DNA from: Symsagittifera roscoffensis
Taxonomy: Eukaryota; Xenacoelomorpha; Acoela; Convolutidae
Reading direction: 5' to 3'
Assembly (NCBI RefSeq): GCF_963678635.1
Contig: NC_087069.1
Coordinates: 4,228,166-4,292,165 of the forward strand
Length of the DNA stretch: 64,000 bases
This document shows, one piece after another, positions 1 through 10,680 of the stretch. The position numbers and the translations under genes are program-made. How positions within the stretch are numbered: position 1 is the stretch's first letter; the number at the start of each line of letters is the position of its first letter. Below the pieces are notes generated by a model, which did no database searches, was not told where the DNA came from, and saw only the letters and a program-made list of their open reading frames with translations.

Positions 1-1627
1 TCCTCGAGTAGCGGCATTGGGTGCAGATGCTTTTGAGCAAGGCCCAGTAATGACCAAGAAGATCCATGCCTACTTGTTAATGGAGGTGAAACTGGCGGAA
101 AATGCTGAAGAAAAGACAGCCGAGTTTGAGAACAGAATGTGCCAGATTACCCTGGAAACCTTCTAGACCCAGAAAGTGAAGGGGGAAGAAAGCTTTGAAC
201 GGACAGATAGCATGTTGGAAGGGTTGGGAGCCGGATGGACCGCGTCCTTCTTGGCAAAAGTCTACCCGAAACTCTCTCATTACTTGATAAAGAATTCCTC
301 CAAGCAACAGTGGAAGTATCAATTGTGGAACTACTAGCCTTGTTCGTGACGTTTGGAGCAGAAAGTTTCGCGAAGGGACCGGTGATACTGCTCACCGAAG
401 GAGTTCAGAACTTGCGGTTAAATGGGCTTCTAACATTGATTGCGATTTCCCATGGAAACTTGGGAGGACTAATGAAACTGACACTTTGCCCAGAGCAGAT
501 GAGAGAGAATGTGAGGAAATTTGACATGAAGAAAGCCACGGACTCGTGGAATAAGATGAGAGACCTGAGACACACTCTTATCCAGTATTTCTTGCAGCAA
601 AATCGCTTTCGAAAGGGAAGAAGACGTGAGACGACATGATGGGGGCATGCCCCTACTAACCGATCTAAGCTTGGCTATGAGGACCGATCCCTTAGCGTTG
701 ATCAGAGGAGCCACTGAGTTTGTGACAGTGATTTTTGGACCAGCAGTCACGTTTGCGTTCCTTGACGTTAAGGTAGAAGCGTATAGGAGGTCGGTGCTGT
801 ACCTGAACCTCATATCAGCAGTGGACGGTAGTGCGCTGAACTGGTGTGAGCAGCACGCATTGCGGGAGCTCATGAGGAAAGATCTGTTATTTGCGAAAAT
901 ATCAGAGCCAGAAATGACAGTCGTCAACTTTGATGATCACTTCCGTGATCGTATGGGAGAAGTAGAGAGAAGCTCTAGAATCTAAGACCCTATGATAAGT
1001 CGAATGGTGAAATAACCAGAGTTCCTCGTCTCACTGCAGCATATCACAAGGTGAGGGAAGAGACGAAAGACTGGGGTGATTACGAGAAGCTGCCGGAGGA
1101 AATCCCTGAATTCCCTCTGATAAGTAGGATGTTGCTCGGAGCAGTCTCCGTAGTACAAACTCCTAGGTTAAGAGCGTTTGAAACCAATGAAAGGAGGATA
1201 GGGAAACTCATGGAAACGATGGATCCATACTTTGTGGGGAGGAACGCCGCCGTGCTGCAGTACACACAATTTGCCTACACGGATCAAGCGACGAGAAGAT
1301 GAATAAGGAACGCCGCGACTCCCAAGCCTGGAGGATTTGATAAGGAAGGGCGGGGTTAAACTTAACGCCTATGAAGATGAGAGGTAGGGCCGATCTGCCT
1401 GAGGCCTCCCTGATCCTGACTAGTGTGAAACCGGAGTTAACGGTAGGAGGAACGCTGCAGACGAGAACCTTCCTGGCACCCTTCGGCTGTGAGGAAATCA
1501 AAGTGGTCTATGGAGAAGAGGAAGATAAATCAGCCGGCATACTGATCATAGCGAAATTTCCGGAATGGGCCGAGACTGAAAAGCAAGAACCCTCAAGCTC
1601 CAAGAAAGAACATCAGAAGGAATAGAT
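1..1627 (+). pseudogene. Degraded coding block 1 of an unrecognised purine-rich gene set
   Basis: Protein-like sequence runs on the + strand from the window edge but changes frame repeatedly: frame 2 to about 336, frame 1 at 235-639, frame 2 at 626-985, frame 1 at about 1021-1302 and frame 3 at 1371-1625, with stops between. The translation is rich in Leu, Glu and Lys, helical in character, with no signal peptide or obvious membrane segment. A hydrophobic helical stretch at 300-450 is followed by a charged region. No introns are visible and base composition is more GC- and purine-rich than the flanks. I recognise no domain. The helical make-up and the position ahead of an acidic, disordered second block resemble a nucleocapsid followed by a phosphoprotein in negative-strand RNA viruses, but that is only an impression. 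It could equally be a gag-like or host retrogene relic. The 5' end lies outside the window. Confidence 0.45.
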
Positions 1628-1660
1628 GGGCAGGGAGGAAGCCGTCGAACGGAGGAACCC

Positions 1661-3535
1661 GTGCAACAAGATACAGATCATGCTGATAGGGAAGACGACA
1701 AGGCATCGACAGGAGGAAAATCCAGCCTGGATTTCAATTTCCTCAGTGACTTTGAGAACAACGCGGATACGTTGGAAGCGACTGAGCCAGCAGACGAAAG
1801 CACTTCGACACTGGAATCTCCGTCGGCCTTTATGGAATTGAAACGGAATTTGCCGGAGAGCAGCTCTCCGGGCAATTCAAAAGATAACGAAAAAAGACTC
1901 CTCATGGAATCACCGAGGAGAAGAAGAATAGAAGGCACTGCCAGAGTACCTTTCTTGGGAACGTTGCCCGAAGAAGAGTGGGAAGTACATCACCGAGACC
2001 ATGATAATAGGACGGGATGTAGATTGGACAGAGTGGCGTTCATGGAAGAAGTCTGGACAGTAGTTCAGAGCTACGGGACCCAGTCCATTTTGAAAGTAGG
2101 TCTCAACCGACCATTGATGCGGGAGGTCCTTGACAAACTTGATGAGTGTGAGGGGAGATTGAGTGAGTTGTTGATGGACTCGGCCACTGATGAAAGTGAA
2201 ACGAACTCTCCCATCAAGATGACACCAGAGGAGGATAAAGGAGAGGTGGTAAATCTGTCAAGAACCCAAAAGGTAACGATGCGATCAAAAATGGTGATTG
2301 ACAGGATTAATCAATTGAAGATGAAACTGGGCAGCAAGGTAACATTGAGGAAAGCGATAAAGACAAAAGTGGAATCCGGAATCTCGATGAAAGCTGTCAA
2401 TTCAGCTAAAAGAAAACGCGTTGAAGAAAATATGGACTTGGGGCAGGGTGATGATCGATTGCCTGGCACAGACAGGATGTTGACTGATGTAGCAATGGTG
2501 CCACCCATTCTGATGGCAGGGATAAAGTCAATGGGTTATAAATCCAAAAGGAGTGACCGCACTCTGACTGGAGCAACCTTGGAAATGAAGATACTCAGCC
2601 AATGTGGAGAAAGTACCATGAAAAACTTTAAACCGTCTCCCATGAACCGCGGAAAGGGAAGTGTCGCAGGACAACTGGTACCAGTGGAGTATAACCGACT
2701 GACAGTGTCGGAGACTGTGTCAATAGATGAACCCGCTGGTGGATACATGGAGATGTTGGAGTACCGAAACTCGGCTAGAGGATACTTAATGGCTCTGGAA
2801 GACAAGATTGCCATGGAAGGTTATCTGGAGACAATGCTGCAAGGCACCACCCTCAAGCAGAAAGCGTACGGGACTCTGGCGTCGTCTGAGATGAAGGCAG
2901 AAACGATGGAGCAATTGGTGAGCCTTCCATGGAAAATAGTGGTGTTACGGTACTTTGAAGAAGAGATGAGGACTACGCCAAGAATACACGCTCTCATGGC
3001 AGTACCTTACGTGAGAACCGAACTACAACTGAGGTTCGCCTGGTGCATGATGGGATTGAATCGCGGGGAATATGACTCAGAAGAAAGGAAAAGGTCAAAA
3101 GAAGAGAAGGTATTCCTGATGACAAACTTGAGGGATCTGATAACACAAGAGGGAGCAGCAGTAGCGTGCGCGAAGCGGAGAGACGCTCTCTGTTTCATTC
3201 GGTTCATGATAGACCAGATTTCAGTGCCAGCAGTGAACACTTATGTCAAGATGCTGAGGGAGGGCGATGAACGAGTATAAGCCTTACTCTTGCTAGCGCT
3301 GCTGGATATGCATCAAAGCAAGCCAATGAGGGTGAATATGAAAGAACCTGAAGAGCTAGAACCCATGAGAAAAATAGACGAAATCAGGAGATTCTCAAAC
3401 AAGGAGCTGAGACTCACTAAAGAATCTATGGGGGCATTGCCGAAATCCAGTGAGTACTGTGGACCGATCAGGAAGAAGTCATACAGCTACGTGTCCGGAA
3501 TCATAGGGATAGCGTACAACCCTTTCCTGAGCTAG
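1661..3535 (+). pseudogene. Degraded coding block 2, long acidic/charged ORF (539 codons open)
   Basis: This is the longest intact frame of the left block, open from 1661 to 3280. After one TAA it continues in the same frame (3290-3535) to a second stop. The N-terminal ~170 residues are polar and acidic (runs of Glu, Asp, Ser and Thr) and look disordered. The middle is Lys/Arg-rich with a bipartite basic stretch around 2405-2430 (SAKRKRVEEN). The C-terminal third is ordered and helical. No catalytic motif, zinc-binding pattern or transmembrane segment is seen. The change from disordered acidic N-terminus to helical C-terminus recalls viral phosphoproteins or gag-like proteins, but I do not recognise the family. 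The downstream in-frame continuation past the stop argues that the stop is secondary damage. Confidence 0.5.
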
Positions 3536-3570
3536 ACATACGCGATTGCTTCTTTGATTACGAGCAGGCA

Positions 3571-4593
3571 GTGTTGCTAAGGTTCTGGACTTCCAGAATT
3601 GTAATGATTAAAAGCGCATCTAATCCGCAGACCAAATTGGGACTAGTCTTGGAAGAAGAGGTGACTGCACCTTCCGTGCCAAAATCCGACAAACGAGCGG
3701 AGTTTGTGTTGGGATTCTCAGATGAATTACTAAGAACGAGCTTGATGGTAGTGTAAGAACTGATGAGACCATCATGGTGTCCTAGTCCCAACGCTGACTC
3801 GATACTACGGGCGACTCAAGATGTGCAGAGGGAACTAAATGCAGATTGTAACCTCCGTGACCTTAACATCATATATAATGTGATGACAACAGCCTCTAGT
3901 AGCAACGGAGAAGACAAAGTGGAGTTTCCTGGCTGGGGAACAGAAGACTGGGTTAAACCTGGTCGCTGTCTGGCGGAAGTCTGTGGACTGGAAGGTCACG
4001 TTTTTGGAGGTCTGGATTGCGTGAAAACCCTAGAGAGACAAAACAAGCAATTGACGATATTGTTTGGGAACGTTGTGATGAAAGCAAGGACGGAAACGGA
4101 ACTGATCGCAGATTGCGATGGAGGAGCTGAGGTGAATCTAGTGACTGCACTAGGAATCTAGAGCATGTTTGGTTTTTTAGAGTCACTATTGAATCTAGAA
4201 CAGAAACATGAGATGGTCACAGCCATCAGTGTAGAAGTGTTTCCAGGAGTTTTTCAAATTGAGCAGAAGCACCTAGGAAAATGGAGGGAAGTGATCGAGG
4301 CGGAAATGAACATCCGATACACTGAAACTTATCGTAGACCATCAGGAGCACGATATTTGGTGGGATCGACATTAGCTCCAATGTGCAAGAGCAGATACCC
4401 GGTGCATTTCGTAGCTGTGGATGTAAAGACTACGAGAACGATCGTGGATCAAGCCTTCTCAGTGCCAAAGTGTGTGACACTAACGAGAATGTCGGAAAAA
4501 TCTTACGAGTTACTGTGCAGAGAGAACAAAGGAGGAGTTGGAATCGATACTGGGAAGGAAGTTCATGGGATATGTGAGTGGGAACTTCAGTGA
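3571..4593 (+). pseudogene. Degraded coding block 3, one frame with two internal stops
   Basis: Frame 1 is protein-like from about 3550 to 4593 and interrupted only by TAA at 3757 and TAG at 4162, so about 340 residues are recoverable. The sequence alternates short hydrophobic and charged segments and holds scattered cysteines (for example around 3970-4030) but no recognisable motif. It follows block 2 after a frame change near 3535-3570, as expected if blocks 2 and 3 were once one reading frame or two adjacent genes. Codon use and purine bias match blocks 1, 2 and 4 and differ from the AT-rich flanks. Function unknown. Confidence 0.45.
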
Positions 4594-5296
4594 CTTTGAG
4601 AGACAGAAACAGAGAGGATCAACTGTTACAGATTACAATACAGTAGACGAGAATGATGACGTCCACCGAGTGTTGATGGAAGTGGAACCACTGCTGGAAG
4701 CTTCGGGAAAGTGTAATTGGAGGAGCATCATGTTGACACATGACGAGTTTCCCTGCCACTGCTTGCTGCAGACCTGGTGGTATCCCGAGCGTAGTAATCT
4801 GGTGTTGATCTGGGACTCTGTAGAGCTGCTCTCCATGGGTTTACCAGACTCATCACGGGCCATAACAATAGTAATAGTGGGAGTTATGATGGCGATACGA
4901 TGGCTGGAAGCTCATGTGAGAGAGAACAAAAGCCAGGAAGAGCCAACGAGAGAACAATTGCAGATATTGGGTTGTCTAAAAGATTTAGATCAATTCGAGA
5001 CAATGTGCAAGATTCTGAACATTCCGATGGAAGTGAAAAAGATATGGGCAAGAAGACGATTGATGCCATGGTTTAGAGCCAACATGACTGCATGGTTGTA
5101 CGAATATGTCAAAAAGCATATGTCGAAGCACGGCAGAGTGTACAGCGGATATCAGTTGGACATTGGGGCAGGAGCTTTCAAGCGAGCTTTCGTGACTCAT
5201 CGGAATGCAGTGACCATCGCTGTGAAAAGAATTTCCGGGACAAGTGAACGTAGTGGAAAGGAAAAGGAAGACATGTTGAAGGAAGATTTGGAATGA
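4538..5296 (+). pseudogene. Degraded coding block 4 (252 codons open)
   Basis: This open frame overlaps the end of block 3 in another frame, which suggests a frameshift between 4538 and 4593 in an originally continuous coding sequence. It contains a moderately hydrophobic stretch at about 4858-4905 (AITIVIVGVMMAIRWL) that could be a weak membrane segment or a buried helix, followed by a charged helical region and a Lys/Glu-rich end. Purine-rich character persists to about 5650, where A-rich low-complexity sequence begins. I see no polymerase, protease, helicase or nuclease motif. Family not recognised. Confidence 0.45.
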
Positions 5297-6642
5297 AACG
5301 TGACGTTGTGTCTCAACAACAGCTTCTGCAGGAACAGAGAATCTAATGTGGATCCCCTACCTTGTTTTAAACAAAGGTTAGAGGAGCAGAAGTGTTGGAG
5401 GCTGCTTCCAACAGCGTCAGAATAGCTAACGATGTGTTGCAAGACACAGAAACTGAAAGTGCAGAGTCAGTGTCACAGGAGGAGGAGATGGAACGTTGAC
5501 AAATGTCCGAAAAACAATATGCAAAAAGAAAAAAAATTAGACGAATTTAGAAATTTTAGAATTTCTAAACGACAAAAAAAGGAGAAACAAAGAAGTGACC
5601 AAAAGGAGAAGTTAAAACTCAGAGTTGTTTTATGTGTGTGACAAAACCTCAAGTGAGAAACCAGGCAACCAAGTTGTAATTGAAAACTGAACAATTTAGT
5701 TGAGTTTTCAACATTAAAGAATTCGTCGCATTTATAAATTTGCATTTTGATTTTATTTAGTGACTTTAGAGACACTTACTATTTATTTAGAAAGGCTTGA
5801 GCAAAGAGTATATTTAAATATTCCAGTCTGCATGATTGTTTTTAATCAACTAGGTCGACTGATCACTTTGTGGTGACATGGAAGACTTGGATGATCTCTT
5901 GAAGAGGGAGATTGTTTCATTGTTCTTTCTAACCACAGAGTTCTTAATTTTAATATTCAGGACAATAACAAGCAAGATTTCCGAAGTGAAGAAGCATAGT
6001 AGGATAATTTTAGCTTGTTGGTTGGCAGGACTGTCCTGCAAGCCAACATCTTTTAAAAATCTAGGAGAAAAAGTTTTAAATTAGGATATTGACATTGGAA
6101 GTCAGAAAAGATGTTTTATCTTAAGTCATATCCTCAAGGTGCAGATAAGTGAAAGAATTTGGAAGGCTATAGCAATGTAGTATGATGTCATTTATATTCT
6201 GCAGTGAGTCGATATGACGCGGATAAAAGTAATTTCGTGCATTTTGTAAATTCTGTTCGATGACACTGTACCAATTTTACGAACATTGCGAGATTCAATG
6301 GGTACATTGACCGGGCTGTCCGGGGAGTTTGTGACAGTCGACCAGAATGAACGAAAATGCAGATTCGAAATGTTAGCAGCTAACTTTCCGTATTGACGAT
6401 TTTAAGAGATTAACAACGTTATTGGGACGATTAGTCAAACAGTGAAGGTTGAGATATTCTGGTAATTTGAAATTTTAAAAATTCGAAGTGATGACGTAAT
6501 AATTCTGAGAAACGTCAAAATCTGCCATTTTAGAAGAAAACCAGAATAAAATCAGAACAACAATAGTTGCGACGAAAATTACTAGGTGAAAATAGAGAAT
6601 CAAATCGGATAAAAAGCAGAATTAGCAGAGACCGTTCCCAAA

Positions 6643-6674
6643 TTGCAACTATTGTGTCGCTACAATAGTTGCAA
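6643..6674. repeat. Perfect inverted repeat, 13-bp arms, 6-nt loop
   Basis: TTGCAACTATTGT at 6643-6655 is matched by its exact reverse complement at 6662-6674 around the loop GTCGCT. A further copy of the core CAATAGTTGC occurs at about 6561, so the motif is repeated locally. Confidence 0.85.
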
Positions 6675-6742
6675 GGCCGTTTGCAACAACGGTGAAGGGT
6701 GGAAAACCAGCTTTCCGGAAGGAAGATAAGGGTCTTAATTCC

Positions 6743-6760
6743 CCGGATTCAAGAATCCGG
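6743..6760. repeat. Perfect 8-bp inverted repeat CCGGATTC/GAATCCGG
   Basis: Two 8-bp arms flank a 2-nt AA spacer. It lies about 70 bp after the 6643-6674 hairpin, so structured sequence clusters here. Confidence 0.7.
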
Positions 6761-7378
6761 AGGGGTCTCGGGACTGGAACTTATATCATTTTATACAAAA
6801 ATTTAGCTTCCCTATTATGTCCTGAATTGAATTTATTAACATCTGAAATCATTTTGCAAGGATGAGCAGCTAGGAGTTGGGGGAAAGGGTTGATCCATCT
6901 TCGATGAAGATGATGATTTTTATCTACTGAACAAAAACAATAATAGTTCAATATATAGTAGAGCCCTGATTTTAGGAGTGATCTAGTGGTCTCGGGATAC
7001 TGAGAACAAGCCATGAGCTCACTATTTTTGCATGTAGTCAAGTTAATCTGAGTGTTTTGACCGAAGCCGAAAGTAGTAACGTTTTTGTCGACCCGATGTT
7101 AGAAAGATCACCAAAAGAACTGGCTTTGGTAGAGACGGTTAAAAGCATGTAAAGCTCTGTTTAGACGTTGGCCAGTCGTCTTAGGACCTAGCTTTATTTT
7201 CCGTCGATATGTACTTCCGGGCGAATGTTACATAGTGGCCTTCAAGCTGTAACGCGGGTTTTAGTCTCATGTCGCAAGTGAACCGACTGCTTCAGGTAGA
7301 AAAACACAAGAGATAGTGTCCCTGACTCTTGAGCCAATGGTTATAGGGCTCATTTTTCTTTAACCTCATGTGACTTAA

Positions 7379-7430
7379 ATAGGCGACTGTTACAGAACCA
7401 ATCATTATTAGTTCTGTAACAGTCGCCTAT
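7379..7430. repeat. Perfect hairpin, 20-bp arms, 12-nt loop
   Basis: The arms at 7379-7398 and 7411-7430 (AGGCGACTGTTACAGAAC core) are exact reverse complements around CAATCATTATTA. The hairpin ends 3 bp before a 33-bp box (7434-7466) that also sits at the 5' end of the minus-strand LINE near 16 kb. It may belong to the 5' end of the downstream retrotransposon or mark its insertion site. Confidence 0.9.
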
Positions 7431-7433
7431 ACA

Positions 7434-7466
7434 AAGCCTAATTGTTGTGATAAACTTATTAAATAG
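7434..7466 (+). repeat. 33-bp box shared with the 5' end of the LINE at 16 kb
   Basis: The 33 bases beginning AAGCCTAATTGTTG are identical to the reverse complement of 15990-16022. In both places the box lies about 15 to 320 bp upstream of a PHD-finger coding frame pointing away from it, so it is probably part of a retrotransposon 5' UTR or promoter. Confidence 0.8.
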
Positions 7467-7786
7467 ATTTGTTATGTTTGATGTTTGTGCCTGTATGTGC
7501 CTCTGAGGGATTTTAGAGACAGGTCTGTCAAGTGGCTTTCTGTGGAGAGGTGGGAAACTGGAACTGACTTGAGGAGTCTGGTGGTGCGCCGCTGGACCTA
7601 CTGAGCTCGGGTGAGATTGTTCCTTGTTTTTGATTTTTATAATTCGATTTTAAAAATTAAATTAATTTAGTTGTCTTTTTTTTTATTTGCTGATTTGTAA
7701 AATTCCTACTAACCGCTTATCATGGGTTAGTTCAGTCTCCTAAAGTCCAGTCAAAATCCTTTTTTTTACCTTTATGCTGCGTCAAG

Positions 7787-8230
7787 ATGAGGAAAAACAA
7801 CAAAGAGTGTACAAGCAAAGATTGCTTAAAACCTTCAGGACTGATAAATTGGGTTAGATGTGATTGTTGTTCTAGTTGGTATCATATCAGTTGTGTAAAT
7901 ATTTCTCTTAGCGATTCTAAGAAAACCCAATGGTTTCAGTGTCCTTTATGCGTTGATGTAAAATCTGTTAGTAAAGCAACAATAAGTAATGATTTAGTGC
8001 TAGACAATTATGTTAAAACAGCCATCTCAAATGAACGAGTACTCAAGAGAGTACCAAAAGACTCGCGTGTTTCCATGGCGGAAAATCTGTCGGACAAAAT
8101 AAATGACATCGTCTACAATGTAGAAGACGTTACAAAGTGGCTAATTTTTTTAACGTCGTTCTTGTTTTTTGGAGCAACCGAAAAGAAGTGGACGCAAACA
8201 GACCACAAGCATGAGCTCTTTGATAAATAA
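7787..8230 (+). pseudogene. PHD-finger N-terminal part of the retroelement
   Basis: The first ~70 residues form a Cys4-His-Cys3 PHD finger: C and C of CTSKDC, the CDCC pair, WYHISC, then WFQCPLC. After it the reading is charged and helical until about 8120, then the frame fails and the coherent reading passes to another frame from about 8169 (MSSLINKK). PHD fingers occur in ORF1 or N-terminal regions of several non-LTR retrotransposons, where they may help binding to chromatin; that role is inferred here. ATG at 7787 is preceded by stops, so it is a reasonable start. Confidence 0.7.
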
Positions 8231-9248
8231 AAAAATTCGAGCAAATGACGTGTCACTTCCAAAACCCCATCCCCAAGTTTCAAGCCCGCCTCTGAGTGAC
8301 CTCGAGCAGAGAATAAATTTAATAAGTAGTAAGCTCGATGAAGGAAATGTAAAGGGAGGAATAAGGCTTGCTGCTTCGGATGACAAAATAGCTCCTTTTT
8401 CAACTGATACTTATCAAAAATTGTTGTCTAAGCACCCGCAGCGAGCCAAATTTGCAGCTCCAAATCCAGAAAAGTTGGATAGTTTTTTCGTAACCGATTT
8501 CGACCTATACAAAGCGATAATATCCTTTCCAAACTGATCAGCAGCAGGTCCTGATAAAATAGTTCCTCAAATTTTTAATGATCTTGTTAGTAAGTCGAAT
8601 GGCAGTGAAGGACTTAATTTTCTGAAATCGCTTACTAAGCTGATAAACCTCATTGGAGATGGCAAAATACCCGAACCACTAAGACCTTTCTTTTTTGGCG
8701 CCAAGCTCATCGCCCTCATAAAGATAGACGTAGGGTTGAGACCGATTGCCATAGGCAACACGCTGAGACGTATCGCGTCTAAATGCGCTGGAAGCAAGGC
8801 CCTCTCCGAGCGACAAAATTTTTTCGGAAACGTACAGGTAGGATGCGGTACCAAACGAGGAGCAGAAATAGCTGCGCACTCGTTTCGAAACCTAATTGAA
8901 CGCGACGACAATCCAAAATGCACTGTTTTTTTAAAACTAGATTTCAAGAATGCCTTTAACTCTTTAAACAGAGAAACAATGCTGAATCATGTTTATTCAA
9001 ATTGCCCCGAATTGTATAATTACACCCATTGTGCGTATGGTAAACCTAGTTACCTTTTTTACGGAAGCTCTGTCATAATGTCAGAAGACGGAACTCAGCA
9101 AGGTGATCCTGAAGCCCCACCCCTTTTTGCGGAAACAACTCATACACTAGTCAAACAGTTGGAGTCGAAAATTAACATCTGGTGTTTAGATGATGGGAAT
9201 TTAGCCGACGACCATAAGGTAGTACTCGGGACCTTAAAAACATTCTGA
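8169..9248 (+). pseudogene. Reverse transcriptase fingers/palm with one in-frame stop
   Basis: Frame 3 reads through RT motifs: SAAGPDKIVPQ just after a TGA at 8536-8538, then LRPIAIGNTLRRIASK, a VGCGTKRGAE segment, catalytic motif A FLKLDFKNAFNS (Asp at about 8940), the QQGDP motif B, and the catalytic WCLDDGN motif C (Asp-Asp at about 9190). All three catalytic aspartates survive. Frame 3 ends at 9248 just after motif C, and the next part lies in frame 2. The enzyme would copy its own RNA at a nicked chromosomal target. The stop and frameshift make it non-functional. Confidence 0.8.
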
Positions 9249-9913
9249 GATCGGAACAAATTTACGGCCTGAGCTTAAACACTGAGAAGTGTGAACTTTG
9301 TTTTTTGGGACCGACTACTAGTACACAGTATAATTCAATTTTAACAAAACTTCGAAAAATATGCCCCAAAATAAAAATAAAAACACAAGAAGAACTCCTA
9401 ATTTTAGGATCTCCAATCGGCGAGCTTTTCCAAAAAGAATTGCTCGACGAAAAAATTAAGGAGCTTGAAAAAATCTCGGATGTCATTGACAAACTAGACG
9501 CCCATTATGGTTTTTACCTCCTGAAAAATTGCTTTAGCATGCCAAAACTCCTATGTTTTTTGCGTACAAGCCCTTGTTTTTTGCAAAATGATTTTTTGGA
9601 ACGCTACAAAAAACTACTAAGAAATTCGTTATGCAAGGTCACTAACGTGAAAATGGATGATAACCAGTTTTTACAAGCAGCTCTCCCGGCAGCCAAAAGT
9701 GGCTTGGGCGTTTCTTCCGCTCGTCTACTAGCTTTACCCGCTTTCCTAACCTCAGCAGTAGGAGCAAAAGATGCATTGAGCGAAATCTTTGGTTTGGAGC
9801 ATGTGGATGGAACCTATGATGATGCGCTTAAACGGTGGTTTGACCTTGGAAAAATTGAAATGGCTCCGGAAATGACTCGAAATCCAAAAAAATTGGAAGG
9901 AGCCAATTTTTGA
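9246..9913 (+). pseudogene. RT thumb/connection region of the same element
   Basis: Frame 2 continues the protein after motif C with YGLSLNTEKCE, the usual Asn/Lys motif D region (nominally LN..KCE), then a helical thumb. It stops at 9913, where the next coherent reading (LILRLEPTDVKRF) is found in frame 3, so a second frameshift lies near 9905. Confidence 0.7.
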
Positions 9914-10676
9914 CAGCGAAATTGCAGACTTGATTTTACGACTCGAACCAACGGACGTAAAAAGGTTCAACGCGTTCCAAGATAGATTTGGCTCCCAATG
10001 GTTGAACGTCAACCCGTGCAAAAATTTAAGGTTAAAACTGTCGAACCAACAACTCAGAATTGCGATAGGACTTCGATTAGGATCAAAAATAAGCGAACGG
10101 CAAAAATGCGTGTGCGGAAAAGACGTTATCGAGGATGGACTTTCTTGCCTCAAATTGCAGGGAGATTCTCGAGGCATTCAAACCTGAATGCCCTTATAAA
10201 GCAGAGTCTATCATCTACTCACATTCCGTCTGTTTTAGAACCCCGACACCTCTACAGGACCGATCAGAAGCGACCAGACGGTTTGACGCTCGTTCCATGG
10301 GCTGATGGTAAGCAGCTCTTGTGGGATGCAACGGTAGTAGACTCCTTAGCTCCTTGTAGGATTAATGCCGGGTCTGTTTGTAACCCTGGTACGGCTGCCG
10401 CTGAAGCGGAAGAGCGAAAAATTGACAAGTAAAAAGATCTTGTAAATGATGGATATCTTTTCAACCGCTAGCTTTTGAAATTCAGGGCGCGGCCGGCCCC
10501 AGCACAGAAATTTTTTTGAGCAAGCTTTGTAAGAACCTAAGCATATGCACTGAGGAACCCAGAGCAGGTAGCTTTTTAAAACAGAGAACCTCCCTGGCAA
10601 TACAGATTGCGAACGCCGCTTGCGTACTCGGAACAATAAATGACAAAATAACTTTCGACGAAGTTTTTTATTTGTA
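9906..10676 (+). pseudogene. C-terminal knuckle and restriction-like endonuclease-like segment
   Basis: Frame 3 (9930-10187) ends with a CVCG motif and SC, the remains of a zinc knuckle that has lost its usual His. Frame 2 (about 10140-10432) carries KRPDGLTLVPW then LLWDATVVD and AEERKIDK, spaced like the PD-(D/E)xK nuclease of R2-type elements (Asp of RPDG, Asp of WDATVVD, following Lys). A third frame from about 10462 gives PLAFEIQGA, then FLKQRTSLAIQIANAACVLGT and ends in TAA at 10674-10676. These frame changes show long decay. The nuclease assignment rests on motif resemblance only. Confidence 0.55.
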
Positions 10677-10680
10677 ACAC

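Larger units (their letters stand above)
5297..7378. other. Non-coding stretch with hairpins, no supported gene
   Basis: After the coding relic the sequence becomes AT-rich and has no convincing reading frame. Short frames at 5432-5641 and 5878-6084 are low-complexity or short and have no recognisable domain. The stretch holds an imperfect palindrome at about 6017-6048 and perfect hairpins at 6643-6674 and 6743-6760, listed separately. The block may contain leader or long-terminal sequence of a decayed element, but no paired direct repeats are visible to show it. Confidence 0.5.
7434..10680 (+). mobile_element. Degraded non-LTR retrotransposon: PHD finger, RT, restriction-like endonuclease-like C-terminus
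   Basis: About 3.2 kb of retroelement coding sequence in the order PHD finger (7787-8000), reverse transcriptase (about 8540-9300), thumb and connection region (9250-9910), Cys-containing knuckle (about 10100-10170) and a nuclease-like segment (about 10190-10660). The frame is broken by an in-frame TGA at 8536, a frameshift near 9245, another near 9905, one near 10140 and stops near 10430. No LTRs are visible. The end order RT, Cys knuckle, RPDG...WDATVVD resembles elements with a restriction-like endonuclease (R2/NeSL/CRE-type), placed after RT rather than an N-terminal AP endonuclease. Exact clade and the 5' boundary are uncertain. Confidence 0.7.

Noticed and set aside
5432-5641. 69-codon Lys-rich frame after the left block
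   Set aside because: Mostly A-rich low-complexity sequence; no support as a gene.
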